A stretch of 52,476 nt of DNA, from contig JAEXYH010000074.1 of assembly GCA_023451735.1 (NCBI GenBank), positions 1 through 52,476 on the forward strand. The letters are read 5' to 3'. This stretch comes from Pseudomonadota bacterium (GTDB taxonomy: Bacteria; Pseudomonadota; Alphaproteobacteria; Rhizobiales; Rhizobiaceae). Below the pieces are notes generated by a model, which made no database searches, had not been told where the DNA came from, and saw only the letters and a program-made list of their open reading frames with translations. This document shows, piece after piece, positions 42,046-51,800 of the stretch (the first letter of the stretch is position 1; every line of letters starts with the position of its first letter). The position numbers and the translations under genes are program-made.

Positions 42046-43524
42046 TCAGGTAATTGCGGTCACGTGTACCTTGGGAAGTTCACCAAGGTTCCATTTTCCG
42101 TCGATCGCGCGTTCGATCTGGGCTGCGAGCTGAAGCAGCAGTCCGTCGCGGCCGAGGCCGGTCTGGATCTGCATGCCGAGCGGCAGGCCGTTGGCGTGTC
42201 TGGCAAGCGGCAGGCTCAGGCCGGGCGTGCCGCACAGATTGCTGAACGGGGTATAGGCGAAAAAGCCCCAGAGATTGGCGAACCAGTCGAGGGGGGAGGG
42301 GTTGTCAGTTATCGTCAGATATTCGGTTGTGCCGATCGGCGGTGTTTCCCGCGCGGTGATCGGCGTCAGCACGATGTCCCATTTCTCGTAGAAATCACCG
42401 AAGGCGCGGGCTGTATCGTTGAAGGCGAGCTGCATGTCGGCGCGCTCGGTATAGGTGGCATCCTTGCCTTGTTCCCAGATGCGGATGTTCATCGGTTCGA
42501 TCAGATCGGCCGATGGCTTTTCAAGGCCCTTCATGCGCAGCAGATTGTTAACCGTCTGGGCAAAGTTGGTGATGTAGCAGGCCGTCTGCGCGGCATAGGC
42601 CTTTTCGAAGTCGATCTCCGGCTTCACCCACTCGACGTGATGGCCGAGGCGCTCGAGGAAACGAGCGACATGTTCCAGTTCGGAGACGATATGCGGCGTT
42701 GATTTATATGGGCCCCATTCGTGGGAGACTGCGATGCGCAGGGGTTTTGGATCGCGCTGGATCAGGGCGAAAAAGGGTTCGTCAGGCGACCAGTAGGGCA
42801 TGAACTCGCCCGGTGCGCCACCACGGCAATTGTCGACAAAGGCGGCGGTGTCGCGCACCGTTCGGGTTATGCAGCCTTGTGTCGAGACTACGGAGGTGAA
42901 GTCGGACCCAGCCGGTGCGATAGAGAAGGTGCCGCGGGAGGATTTCAGCCCGATGCCGCCATTGACGCCCGCCGGAATGCGGATCGAACCGCCACCATCC
43001 GTTGCGTGAGCAAGGGGGACAGCGCCAGCGCCGACCATGACGGCGGACCCCGCCGAGGAGCCGCAACTGGTGTAATCCGTATTCCACGGGTTGCGCGTGA
43101 CATAAAGAGCCGGATTTTCCGCAGAGCTGCAGCAGCCGAACTCCGGCGTCGTCGTGCGGCCGATAATATTGAGGCCCGCCGCCTTCATCTTGCCGGTCAG
43201 AAACGTATCGGAGGTTGGGCGATTGCCTTTCATGTAGAGCGAACCCTGCTCCTGTAACCGGCCGGCAAGCGTCGGGCCGAGATCCTTCAAGAGAAAGGGG
43301 AGGCCCGCAAATGCACCTTCGGGATTTGCGCCGTTGACGCCAGTGTCGGCAACTGCGTCCTCGAAGATCTCCACCACGCCGCAGATATGCGGATTGACCG
43401 CCTTGATTGCCGTTGCTGCCTGTGCAGCGAGTTCCGATGCTGTCACCTCACCACTTTTCACCAGTTCCGCAAGGCCAAGCCCGTCGTTGCCGAACCATTC
43501 GGTCCAGCTCATCACCATCGTCAT
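42046..43524 (-). CDS. Amidase signature family protein
   Basis: I choose ATG 43524 (492 residues, MTMVMSWTEWFG), where GGGGA lies 6 nt upstream; the longer frame to 43596 has no family counterpart. The Ser-cisSer-Lys triad is visible: K80 in GLPFLLKDLGP, S156/S157 in YTSCGSSAGSAVMVGAGAVP, and the nucleophile S180 in ATDGGGSIRIPA. It hydrolyses a carboxylic amide to acid and ammonia; specificity is unknown. It stands between pntA and the adhesin/secretion operon on the minus strand, separated from both by more than 150 bp, and looks monocistronic. Confidence 0.9.
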   Translation of the reverse strand: MTMVMSWTEWFGNDGLGLAELVKSGEVTASELAAQAATAIKAVNPHICGVVEIFEDAVADTGVNGANPEGAFAGLPFLLKDLGPTLAGRLQEQGSLYMKGNRPTSDTFLTGKMKAAGLNIIGRTTTPEFGCCSSAENPALYVTRNPWNTDYTSCGSSAGSAVMVGAGAVPLAHATDGGGSIRIPAGVNGGIGLKSSRGTFSIAPAGSDFTSVVSTQGCITRTVRDTAAFVDNCRGGAPGEFMPYWSPDEPFFALIQRDPKPLRIAVSHEWGPYKSTPHIVSELEHVARFLERLGHHVEWVKPEIDFEKAYAAQTACYITNFAQTVNNLLRMKGLEKPSADLIEPMNIRIWEQGKDATYTERADMQLAFNDTARAFGDFYEKWDIVLTPITARETPPIGTTEYLTITDNPSPLDWFANLWGFFAYTPFSNLCGTPGLSLPLARHANGLPLGMQIQTGLGRDGLLLQLAAQIERAIDGKWNLGELPKVHVTAIT

Positions 43525-43676
43525 CTGCATTCCCCAATGTTTTCGTTCTAGCGAAATCTTGTTCTGAAAAAGCCAGAGCCAGATCGGCCCGGCCACGTAG
43601 TGCAGACGTGCAGATAATCACGCCTGACGGGGAGTGTCTCAGGGAATTTGTCGCGATGGCCGAAAAGAATGAGCGG

Positions 43677-45377
43677 CTAATTCTCGCTTCGGCTGGAGAA
43701 ATCCTGTGGAGCATCCTCTCGAAGTTCCTGCTCATGCAGGTATCGGAGATAGGCGATATATCCGGAAAGGTAGTGTTCTACATCGTCGATGCGCACCCGG
43801 AAAGCATGATGGCGGATGAAGAAGGAACCGACCACCCTCTTCGGATTGCGCATGAACATCGCCATCTCGGGCCAAAAATGCCCGTTGAGCATGTAATGCG
43901 CCCGTTTCTCAAGTGCCCGCTCGAAGCGGTCGGGATTTATCCGATTCAAGAGATGGGGGAAGCGACCGTCAATATTCAATCGCACTAATACCTGACGCGT
44001 TGCCATCATCAGCTCCAGCAGCGTCGGGAATGTCGTGATCCGGTTTGCGACGAAGTCGAGATGATCGGCGACGTTGTCGATGGCGAAGCGGTAATATTCC
44101 TCTTCGGGTCGATGACGTGTGAGTTCATTGGCGCAATAGGCGAGCCAGTGGTCGTGATGGCGCGCGTGGTTGTTGCGGATGAAATGGCTGAATGCAAGTT
44201 CGACAGCCTTCAGCCAGCGGTCGTCGCGAAGCTGGTCGTAGAGCCGCATGAGGGCGAATACGGCCTCTCCCTCGTAATAGATCGTCCGGAATTCCTGCCG
44301 GGTCTCGAGGCTCGGGAAGGTCAGGACATGGCGGAATGCGCCGGTCTTTTCGTCCTGCATGAAGCAGATGCCGGAGGCAAGCCTCTCCATCAGTTCCTCA
44401 TAGCCGTCATCGTCGAAGACATCGGCATATTTGGCAAGCGCCAGGACCGCGACGGCATTGCCTCCCAGCTTGATCTCGTTGTTGTCTTCAACCAGGAAGG
44501 CCGCGATCCTGCCATTCGGCAGAAGCGCATGGACGATCAAGTCGCGCGTCAGGCAGGCGATCGACTGGCTGATCGCTTCGCGAAGAAGCGGGGTACGGGT
44601 CAGTTCGTATGCCTCGATCATTGCGTAAGTGGTGCTGGCATGGCGAAGCGTATTGTAGGCGCCGATCTCCCTATCGAAGCAGGGGTGATATCCATAGGTG
44701 AAACGGCCGTCGGGGCCGACTTGGCGAGCGAGGAATTCGGACGCATCGTAGATCAGGGAGGTGGCCTGCCCGACATCCAGCCTGTCGATGACGCGGCGTC
44801 CCGCGTTCAGCCCGGAAGGATGGAGGGGATGAACCGTCGTGCCATCGGAAAAGGCACCTGCACTGGCAAACGGATAGATTACCTGCCCTTCTGCAAATTC
44901 CGGCGGCTGGTGATCAGGGAAACGGGTATTGAAATAGAGAAGAAAATTCTTCTCGTTCAATTCGGCCGAGACTTTCTGGTTGCCGCCATAAAACATCGCA
45001 TTGGCGTTCAGTTCCTGTTCCAGAAATGCCGTTTCGAAGCGGTCGTCCAAAGAGACCCCGAGGCGGAAGTAATTGCGTTTCGTGTCACTCAGCACGTCGC
45101 GAAGTTCAGCCCAGGTCGAGGCTTCCAGGGCGGTTGGCCAGTCCACCCGCAACCAGCGATGCCGACCGGATTGACGGCGCTGGATGATCCCAATGGCATC
45201 CATGCCCATCTGCCAGGCCTCATCGAAAGACGAACCGCGAGCAATCGTCACGCTGGCTCGTTCCTCACCATCGGAGCAGGAGAAGAACAATATATAGGCC
45301 GGATAGGGAGCGCCTAAAGGACGGCAGGCGGAGCGCACATGGTCCTGCAACAAGGTCATGTCCGGTGGCGTGGTCAT
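43677..45377 (-). CDS. Protein of unknown function with probable alpha/alpha-toroid (six-hairpin) fold
   Basis: I do not recognise this 566-residue protein with certainty. There is no signal peptide or membrane segment. Residues 1-160 form an alpha/beta region (PAYILFFSCSDGEERASVTI, LEASTWAELRDVLSD). Residues about 200-520 are helical with the repeating pattern of alpha/alpha-barrel enzymes: GGNAVAVLALAKYADVFDDD, IYYEGEAVFALMRLYDQLRD, HHDHWLAYCANELTRH. Such folds occur in glycoside hydrolases, lyases and terpenoid cyclases. It lies 16 bp after the HlyD gene, so it belongs to the adhesin secretion operon and may modify or help attach the adhesin or a polysaccharide partner. Confidence 0.75.
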   Translation of the reverse strand: MTTPPDMTLLQDHVRSACRPLGAPYPAYILFFSCSDGEERASVTIARGSSFDEAWQMGMDAIGIIQRRQSGRHRWLRVDWPTALEASTWAELRDVLSDTKRNYFRLGVSLDDRFETAFLEQELNANAMFYGGNQKVSAELNEKNFLLYFNTRFPDHQPPEFAEGQVIYPFASAGAFSDGTTVHPLHPSGLNAGRRVIDRLDVGQATSLIYDASEFLARQVGPDGRFTYGYHPCFDREIGAYNTLRHASTTYAMIEAYELTRTPLLREAISQSIACLTRDLIVHALLPNGRIAAFLVEDNNEIKLGGNAVAVLALAKYADVFDDDGYEELMERLASGICFMQDEKTGAFRHVLTFPSLETRQEFRTIYYEGEAVFALMRLYDQLRDDRWLKAVELAFSHFIRNNHARHHDHWLAYCANELTRHRPEEEYYRFAIDNVADHLDFVANRITTFPTLLELMMATRQVLVRLNIDGRFPHLLNRINPDRFERALEKRAHYMLNGHFWPEMAMFMRNPKRVVGSFFIRHHAFRVRIDDVEHYLSGYIAYLRYLHEQELREDAPQDFSSRSEN

Positions 45378-45393
45378 GCAATCCTCCTTGGCC

Positions 45394-46590
45394 TTAGCGT
45401 TCGCGCATCGCCTCTTTGGCCTTGTTGAAGGGTTTGAGCAGATAATCCATCACACTCTTCTGCCCGGTATGGATGTCGACGGTGGCGACCATGCCCGGAG
45501 AGATCGGGAATATCTTGCCGGCATGGTTTTCCAGCGCGTCCTTTTCCGTCTTCACGAAGACGCGGTAATAATAGATCTCGGGATCCACTTCGTCCTGGAT
45601 CGTGTCCGGCGAGATAGTGACGACCTTGCCTTCCAGTCCGCCATAGATAGCGTAGTCATAGGCGGTGATCTTGACCGTGGCGCGCTGGTCGGGGTGGATG
45701 AAGGCGATGTCGCGCGGCAGGATACGGGCCTCGATCATCAGCTGGTCGCCGAGTGGAATGATGTCCATCAACTTGCCGTTCGGCGGCACCACACCGCCGA
45801 TGGTGGAGACCTCGATATTCTTGACGATGCCGCGTACCGGGGAACGCAGCGTCAACCGGGCGAGACTGTCCGAGCGGCCCTTGATGACGGAGATGAGCGA
45901 GCTTACTTCGGCATTTGCCTTGGCGAGCTGTTCGCGGGCTTCGACGACATATTGAGTGCTGGTCTCGACCTTTTTCAGCTCGAGTTCCGCCCGCTCCCGC
46001 TTCAGACGAATGATCTCGACGCTGCTGGCTGCACCCATCTTTGTGAGGCCTTCGTTGACCTCCAGTTCCTGACGGGTCAGCGCCAGCGATTCATCGATCC
46101 ATTGCAGTGTCTCTTTCAGATTGTGCTGGCGGGCTTCGTAGAGCCTTGTTTCAGCAGCGATCAGCTCGGGATAGGTACTGAGCTCATCCGGAAAGGTGAG
46201 GGGGGTCTGATTGACTTCCGCCGTCAATCTCGCCGAACTCGCCAGGGCGGCCCGATATGTCGCGGCAGATTCGCCGACGCCGGATTCGGTGATTGTCGGA
46301 TCGAACTGGGCAATCAGCTGGCCCCGTTCGACAACCTGGTTTTCCTGAACCATCAGCTTCGAGACGATACCGCCTTCCAGCGACTGGATCACCTGTTCCT
46401 TGCTGATCGGCACGACCTTGCCGTCACCGGTCGAGACTTCATCGAGAATGGCGAAATAAGCCCATATCAGGCCGACGACGATGAGCAGGGCCATGACCCA
46501 AACGACCATCTTCGCTTTCGATAGGCGGACCTCGTCCTCGCCGCCATATTGCCAGCTTTCGTCAACGACACGCGGGAACGACATGGCCAT
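45394..46590 (-). CDS. Type I secretion periplasmic adaptor (HlyD family)
   Basis: The 398-residue membrane fusion protein has a cytoplasmic start, one membrane helix at about 29-50 (VWVMALLIVVGLIWAYFAIL) and the biotinyl-lipoyl segment (VVPISKEQVIQSLEGGIVSK LMVQ). A long coiled coil spans roughly 110-230. The HlyD beta-barrel with LRSPVRGIVKNIEVSTIGGV and GMVATVDIHTGQKSVMDYLL follows. It bridges the inner-membrane ABC protein to an outer-membrane TolC-like channel, which is not in this window. It is 3 bp downstream of the ABC gene and clearly co-transcribed. Confidence 0.93.
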   Translation of the reverse strand: MAMSFPRVVDESWQYGGEDEVRLSKAKMVVWVMALLIVVGLIWAYFAILDEVSTGDGKVVPISKEQVIQSLEGGIVSKLMVQENQVVERGQLIAQFDPTITESGVGESAATYRAALASSARLTAEVNQTPLTFPDELSTYPELIAAETRLYEARQHNLKETLQWIDESLALTRQELEVNEGLTKMGAASSVEIIRLKRERAELELKKVETSTQYVVEAREQLAKANAEVSSLISVIKGRSDSLARLTLRSPVRGIVKNIEVSTIGGVVPPNGKLMDIIPLGDQLMIEARILPRDIAFIHPDQRATVKITAYDYAIYGGLEGKVVTISPDTIQDEVDPEIYYYRVFVKTEKDALENHAGKIFPISPGMVATVDIHTGQKSVMDYLLKPFNKAKEAMRER

Positions 46591-46593
46591 GGT

Positions 46594-48855
46594 TTAACTC
46601 CCGCCCTTGACGCTGCGCAGCTGCTGGGCCGGCTTTTCGCCCTTGAGAACCCGCAGTGCTTCTTCCTTGTCGGCATCGAGCACGATGCGGCCGCCTTCCA
46701 GTGCCACAACACGTTCGACCAGATCGAGAACGCGCATCCGATGGGTGGCGATCACGACAGTCTTGTTTTTCGCCCAGGCGGAAAAGCGCTGGATGAACAG
46801 TTTTTCGGCCGCCTCGTCCATGGAGGCGGTCGGTTCATCGAGTAGCACGACGGAGGGATTGCGGATCAGCAGCCGGGCCAGGAGCAATGCCTGCTGCTGG
46901 CCTCCGGAAAGACCACGCCCGCCTTCGTCGATTAGGTGATCGATGCCTTTGGGCAGCATGCGGATGAATTCGTCAGCGCCGGTCATCTGCAAGGCTTCCA
47001 GCATGGCCTGCTGCGAGGCGTTCTGGGCACCCATCAGCACGTTCTCGCGGATCGAGCCATGGAACAGGCGGGAGTTCTGGGTGATCAGGCCGACTTCGCG
47101 GCGCAAGTCGGATGGGTCTATGTGGTCAATCGCCAGGGTGTCGATCAGCGCTTCGCCATTGTGGGGTTGCAGCTGACCGGAAAGCGCCTGCAGCAGGGTG
47201 GATTTGCCCGCGCCGTTCTTGCCGAGAAGGGCGATCGTGTCGCCGGCTGTAGTCGAAAAGTCCGACAGGGAGAGCGCCGGCCGGCCCGCCGGTTCGCCGT
47301 AGTAATAGACGGCACCGCGAAAACGATATTCGCCAAGCAGCGACCCGACCGAAAGCCGGGCTTCCGCCGGCGGATGGTCGACCGGCATCTTCATGATCGT
47401 GTTCAGGCTCGACAGGCCTATCTTGGCATGCTGCAGGCGGCCGAGAACCTGAGTTAGCTGCGCCATCGGCGCCATCATGCGGGAGCCGAGAATGGAGCAG
47501 GCGACGAGTGAGCCGGTGCTCATATCGCCCGCCATGACCATCGGCGCGCCGCAGAAGACGATGACGGCAAAGACGCTCGTCTGGACGCCATGGCCCCAGC
47601 TTGTCAGTGTACTGGTGATGGAGCGGAGTTTGACCTGCGCATCGGCGCTGGCGGAATTGAAGGTGTTCCATTTCTGCTGGAATACGCTTTCGGCCTGTAG
47701 CGCCTTGATATCCTCGATGCCCTGGATGGATTCCACCAGCATGGCATTGCGCAGCGAGGATTCCCGCATGGCAAGGCTGGCATTCCGCTTCAGTTTGCCC
47801 TGAGCCAAAAGGCCAGGTGCTACCATGACCAGCAGTGCGACGGCCGGAATGACGGCGAGCCAGCCGCCGATATAGGCGAACAGACCGAGGAAAAGCAGGA
47901 AGAAGGGCAGGTCGGCGATGGCGGACACTGTCGTCGAGGTCAGCATTTCGCGAACCTGTTCAAGCTCACGCAACTGGGCGATGAAGGTGCCGGTCGCCTT
48001 GGGCCGGTTCTGGTTTTTCACTCTCAGCGCATGGCCGAAAACGACATCGGAAATTCGGATATCCGCCCGCTTGCCGACGATATCGATGATGCCGGTCCTG
48101 ACCTTGCGCATGATGAAGTCGAAGATGACCGCCACGCCGACGCCGATGAACAGGACCACGAGTGTGCTCATGGAGTTGGCGGGTACGACCCGGTCGTAGA
48201 CCTGCATCGAAAAGATGACGCCGGCGATGGAAAGTGCGTTGGCTACAAAGGATGCCAGAAGCACGTAGCTGTAGGGCCGCAGGTCGCTGAGCGCCAGCTT
48301 GCGGAACCATCCATGCGTGTCGGGCGCGATATAGGCATCGATACGCTCGTCGGGCCGGGTTCGGGCATCGCGAGCGATCAGCAGATGGGTGATGCGGCCG
48401 TCGAGTTCGGAGAGCGGGATCCAGGTCCATTGGCCATTGTCGCCGGCAAAGGTGATCTTCACCTCGTCCTGGTTGATCTCCGTTATGAGCCCGATATCGC
48501 CATAGGTCAGTTCAAGCAGCATGGGCAGGCGGCGGGCGGTTATGCCCTTGGCAAGTGGTTCGACCGGTTTGGCGTCGAGGCCGAAACGCCGCGCCAGCTT
48601 GCCGATCCGGTGAACCGGAGGGGCAGCCTCCTGCATGATCGAGATGTAGTTGGTGGCAAATTTCGAATGGGCGATGCCATAGTGCTGCGCCAGCAGCCCC
48701 ATGATCTCTATCCAGTCCTTCGCATGGCTGAGCGAGGTTGCATTTGCCTGAGTGGTTTTCGGATCATTCGTTTCGGGATTGGGCGGGGGAAGGGCCTGTG
48801 CCCTTTCCCCTTCCGTTGCCGGTATCTTTTCGGAAGAAGCCTGTTTAGCATCCAT
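46594..48855 (-). CDS. Type I secretion ABC transporter (LapB/HlyB-like permease-ATPase)
   Basis: The 753-residue protein has an extended N-terminus, then a C39-like domain (about 45-165) lacking the catalytic Cys, as in non-cleaving LapB/HlyB types. Its membrane domain spans about 195-450 (SYVLLASFVANALSIAGVIF). The ATPase has Walker A GKNGAGKS at 545-552, LSGGQ at 649-653 and Walker B VVLLDEP at 669-675. It should export the Ig-repeat protein encoded just upstream: 17 bp separate the adhesin stop from this start. The missing peptidase Cys fits secretion via an uncleaved C-terminal signal. Confidence 0.93.
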   Translation of the reverse strand: MDAKQASSEKIPATEGERAQALPPPNPETNDPKTTQANATSLSHAKDWIEIMGLLAQHYGIAHSKFATNYISIMQEAAPPVHRIGKLARRFGLDAKPVEPLAKGITARRLPMLLELTYGDIGLITEINQDEVKITFAGDNGQWTWIPLSELDGRITHLLIARDARTRPDERIDAYIAPDTHGWFRKLALSDLRPYSYVLLASFVANALSIAGVIFSMQVYDRVVPANSMSTLVVLFIGVGVAVIFDFIMRKVRTGIIDIVGKRADIRISDVVFGHALRVKNQNRPKATGTFIAQLRELEQVREMLTSTTVSAIADLPFFLLFLGLFAYIGGWLAVIPAVALLVMVAPGLLAQGKLKRNASLAMRESSLRNAMLVESIQGIEDIKALQAESVFQQKWNTFNSASADAQVKLRSITSTLTSWGHGVQTSVFAVIVFCGAPMVMAGDMSTGSLVACSILGSRMMAPMAQLTQVLGRLQHAKIGLSSLNTIMKMPVDHPPAEARLSVGSLLGEYRFRGAVYYYGEPAGRPALSLSDFSTTAGDTIALLGKNGAGKSTLLQALSGQLQPHNGEALIDTLAIDHIDPSDLRREVGLITQNSRLFHGSIRENVLMGAQNASQQAMLEALQMTGADEFIRMLPKGIDHLIDEGGRGLSGGQQQALLLARLLIRNPSVVLLDEPTASMDEAAEKLFIQRFSAWAKNKTVVIATHRMRVLDLVERVVALEGGRIVLDADKEEALRVLKGEKPAQQLRSVKGGS

Positions 48856-48872
48856 CAGGTCACTCCTCCATG

Positions 48873-51800
48873 CTACACCACCGGCAGCCTCTGTGTTGCA
48901 AGATCGTCGTCCTGGTTGAGCGGCTCGAACGGATCGAGTGGCGGTGTTTCCACCGCATCCAGTACGGCATCGACGCCGTCCGGCAGATCGACATTGGCAG
49001 ACACGTCGAGGGCGGTACCATCGCCGGCATCGACGGAAACCGAAGTGTCGCCAGTGAGGCTGTCAAGTGCACTGAGATCGACTTCCTCGCCTCCCTCAAC
49101 AAAAAGGCTCAGGCCGTCCTCCGCGTTCAGGGATGCCTCGACCGGTTCCTGCGGCTCCGGTGTGGTGTCCGAGCCATCCGCAAGAGCGCCATCCAACGTC
49201 GTGTCGTCCGTCCCCGCAACATCCACAGATGTATCGGTGATGGACGCATCGGCACCCGGTGCGTCTGGATCGTCGGAGGTCGTGTCATTGTCCGCTGCCG
49301 TCCTGGCATTGTCGTCCGGGCCGTCGGTCCCGTCACTGCCGCCGCCATCGTCAGCAAGGGCGAAGTTCATGGCTTCGTCGGATGCCGATGCCATGGTAAT
49401 GGCGCTGGTATCCTGAACCTCGACGTCGATGGTGAGATCGGAAGACAATTCGTTTCCGGTCACCGGATCGACCACGACAACGGTGAAACTGTCGGTTCCG
49501 CCTGCCGTGGCACTGGTATGCGGCGTGTAGATGTAACTGCCGTCGGCACTGAAGACGAGCGTACCGAACGCCCCTTCGACGGTCACCGTGCCGTTGACCA
49601 AAGCATGGGTGACACCGTTGAAGTCGACCTCTGCAATGCGAAGATCGTCCGTATTGCCGGTGGCTGCCGCATCAATAAAATTGCCGTCGGCCCTTTCTCC
49701 CACGGTGATCTGGACATTCTCGAACTGGTCGGTTGCTGTAACCGAGATCTCGCGAACCGTCCCGACACCCAGCGTGATGCCGGGGTTGGGAACGAGTGTG
49801 GCGCGATACTGACCGGCATCGAGGTCGGTCAGCGTGATCTCACCGCTCGGCGCCCCAAGCAGATTCAGCCGCAGAATGCCGTTATCGACATTGTCTGTTC
49901 CATAGTCTCCCCGTACCCATGCGGTTCCGTTCCAGCGTTCGATGATCACTGAATAGTTGCTCAGTACACCGACATTGACGAGGCCGCCGATCCGCAGATC
50001 CAGATCGACGGAATTGGTGTTTTCCGCGAGATTGAAGTTGACCACCGGGTTGGCAGCCGAACCGAGATTGACCGCCAGGAGACTGCCGAGGGTCAGCGAA
50101 AGCAGCGCCGTCACGGATCTTGCATCCGTCGATGGCGTGGCCTCGTTCTGGCGGGTGGTCGTCTGGTCGAGAATGGCGGTGTCGGTCGCGTTGGTCAGTG
50201 CGAAATCGACCCCGGGTGCCGTGGTCGTCGCCGGACCAGACAGATTGCCCGCCGCATCCCGCTGCACGACTTCCAGTTCCTGACCGTTCACCTGCGACGG
50301 AGAGAGGCCGACGCTGAACGTTCCGTTGGCGGCGACCGTGCCGGTGCCGATGACGGCGCCGCCCGTACCGGTCACGGTGATGGTTGCTCCCGGTTCTCCG
50401 GTACCGGTCAACTCGGTGCCGGCGGGGTTGACCGCAAGGTCTTCCGGCGGATCGGGCGGCAGTAGGTCCGGTGTATCGGTGATACCCGCAGGAGATTGGT
50501 TCCCGGCGGCATCGGTCTGCACGACGGTCAGATTTCCGCCATCGGCCTGCGCCGGGCTCAGCGGCACGGTGAAAATGCCACTGGCTGGTACAACCAATGT
50601 CCCGACAAGGACACCTTCGGCATTGGTGACCCGGACGGTTGCCCCGGCCTCGCCGTTGCCGGTCAGCGCGGTTCCGTCGCCGTTGACATCGAGATTGGTC
50701 GGTGCCGCCGGAGCAACGAGATCGGGCGAATTGACCGATGCCGTGTCCGACGGGTTTCCGGCGCCATCCGTCAGTACGACATTCAGCGCGCCGCCGTTCA
50801 CCTGGGAGGGCGAAAGACCGATGCTGAACGTGCCGTCCGGGGCAACTGTGCCTGTACCGACCACTGTGCCTGCTGCATTGGTCACGGTCACGGTGGAGCC
50901 GGGTTCGCCGCCGCCGCCGATCAGCGTACCGGAACTGTTGACGACGAGGCTCGTCGGCGGCTCAGGGCCGGTCAGATCCGGCGATGTGACCGTGCCGGGA
51001 GCGGATGTATTGTCGGCCGCATCGGTCAGGACGATATTCAGGCTGCCGCCATCGGTCTGGGCCGGATCGAGGTTGATGCTGAATGTGTTGTCCGGGCTGA
51101 CTGTACCGGTGCCGACGATGGCGCCTTCGGCATTGGTCACCGTGATGGTCGCGCCGGGTTCGCCATTCCCGGTCAATACGACACCGGCACCATCAAGGTT
51201 GAGGCCGGTCGGGGCATCGGGGGCCGTCGTATCCGTCGTCGACACCGTTCCGGGGTCCGAGACATTGCCGGCGGCATCCCTTAGCACGACATCCAGTTCG
51301 GCGCCGTCTGCCTGGGGCGGGTTGAGCGCGACCGTGAACGTGCCGTCCGCACCGACCGTGCCAGTGCCGACAATGACGCCACCTGCCGTTGTCACGGTGA
51401 CTGCGGCGCCTTCTTCACCGGAGCCGGTGAGCTGTGCCCCGCCCGCGACGACGGCAAGGTTGATTGGTGCTTCGGGAGGCGTCAGGTCGGGAGATGTGGC
51501 CGTTCCTGGGGCAGACGCATTTCCGGCGGCGTCCGTCAGCACGACGTTCAGCGCGCCGCCATCGGTCTGAGACGCGGTCAGAGTGACGGAGAAATTGCCA
51601 TTGGCACCGACCGTGCCGGTGCCGACGGTATTGCCTTCCGCGTCGGTGATCGTTACCCCAGCGCCGGCCTCGCCCTTGCCGCTGACGACCGTACCGGTGG
51701 CGTTGACGTTCAGATTGGTCGGTGCGTCCGGGTCGGTAAGGTCGAGCGTGGCGACGGTACCCGGCTGGGAAACGCCTCCTGGTCCGGCGAGTGTCACCTG

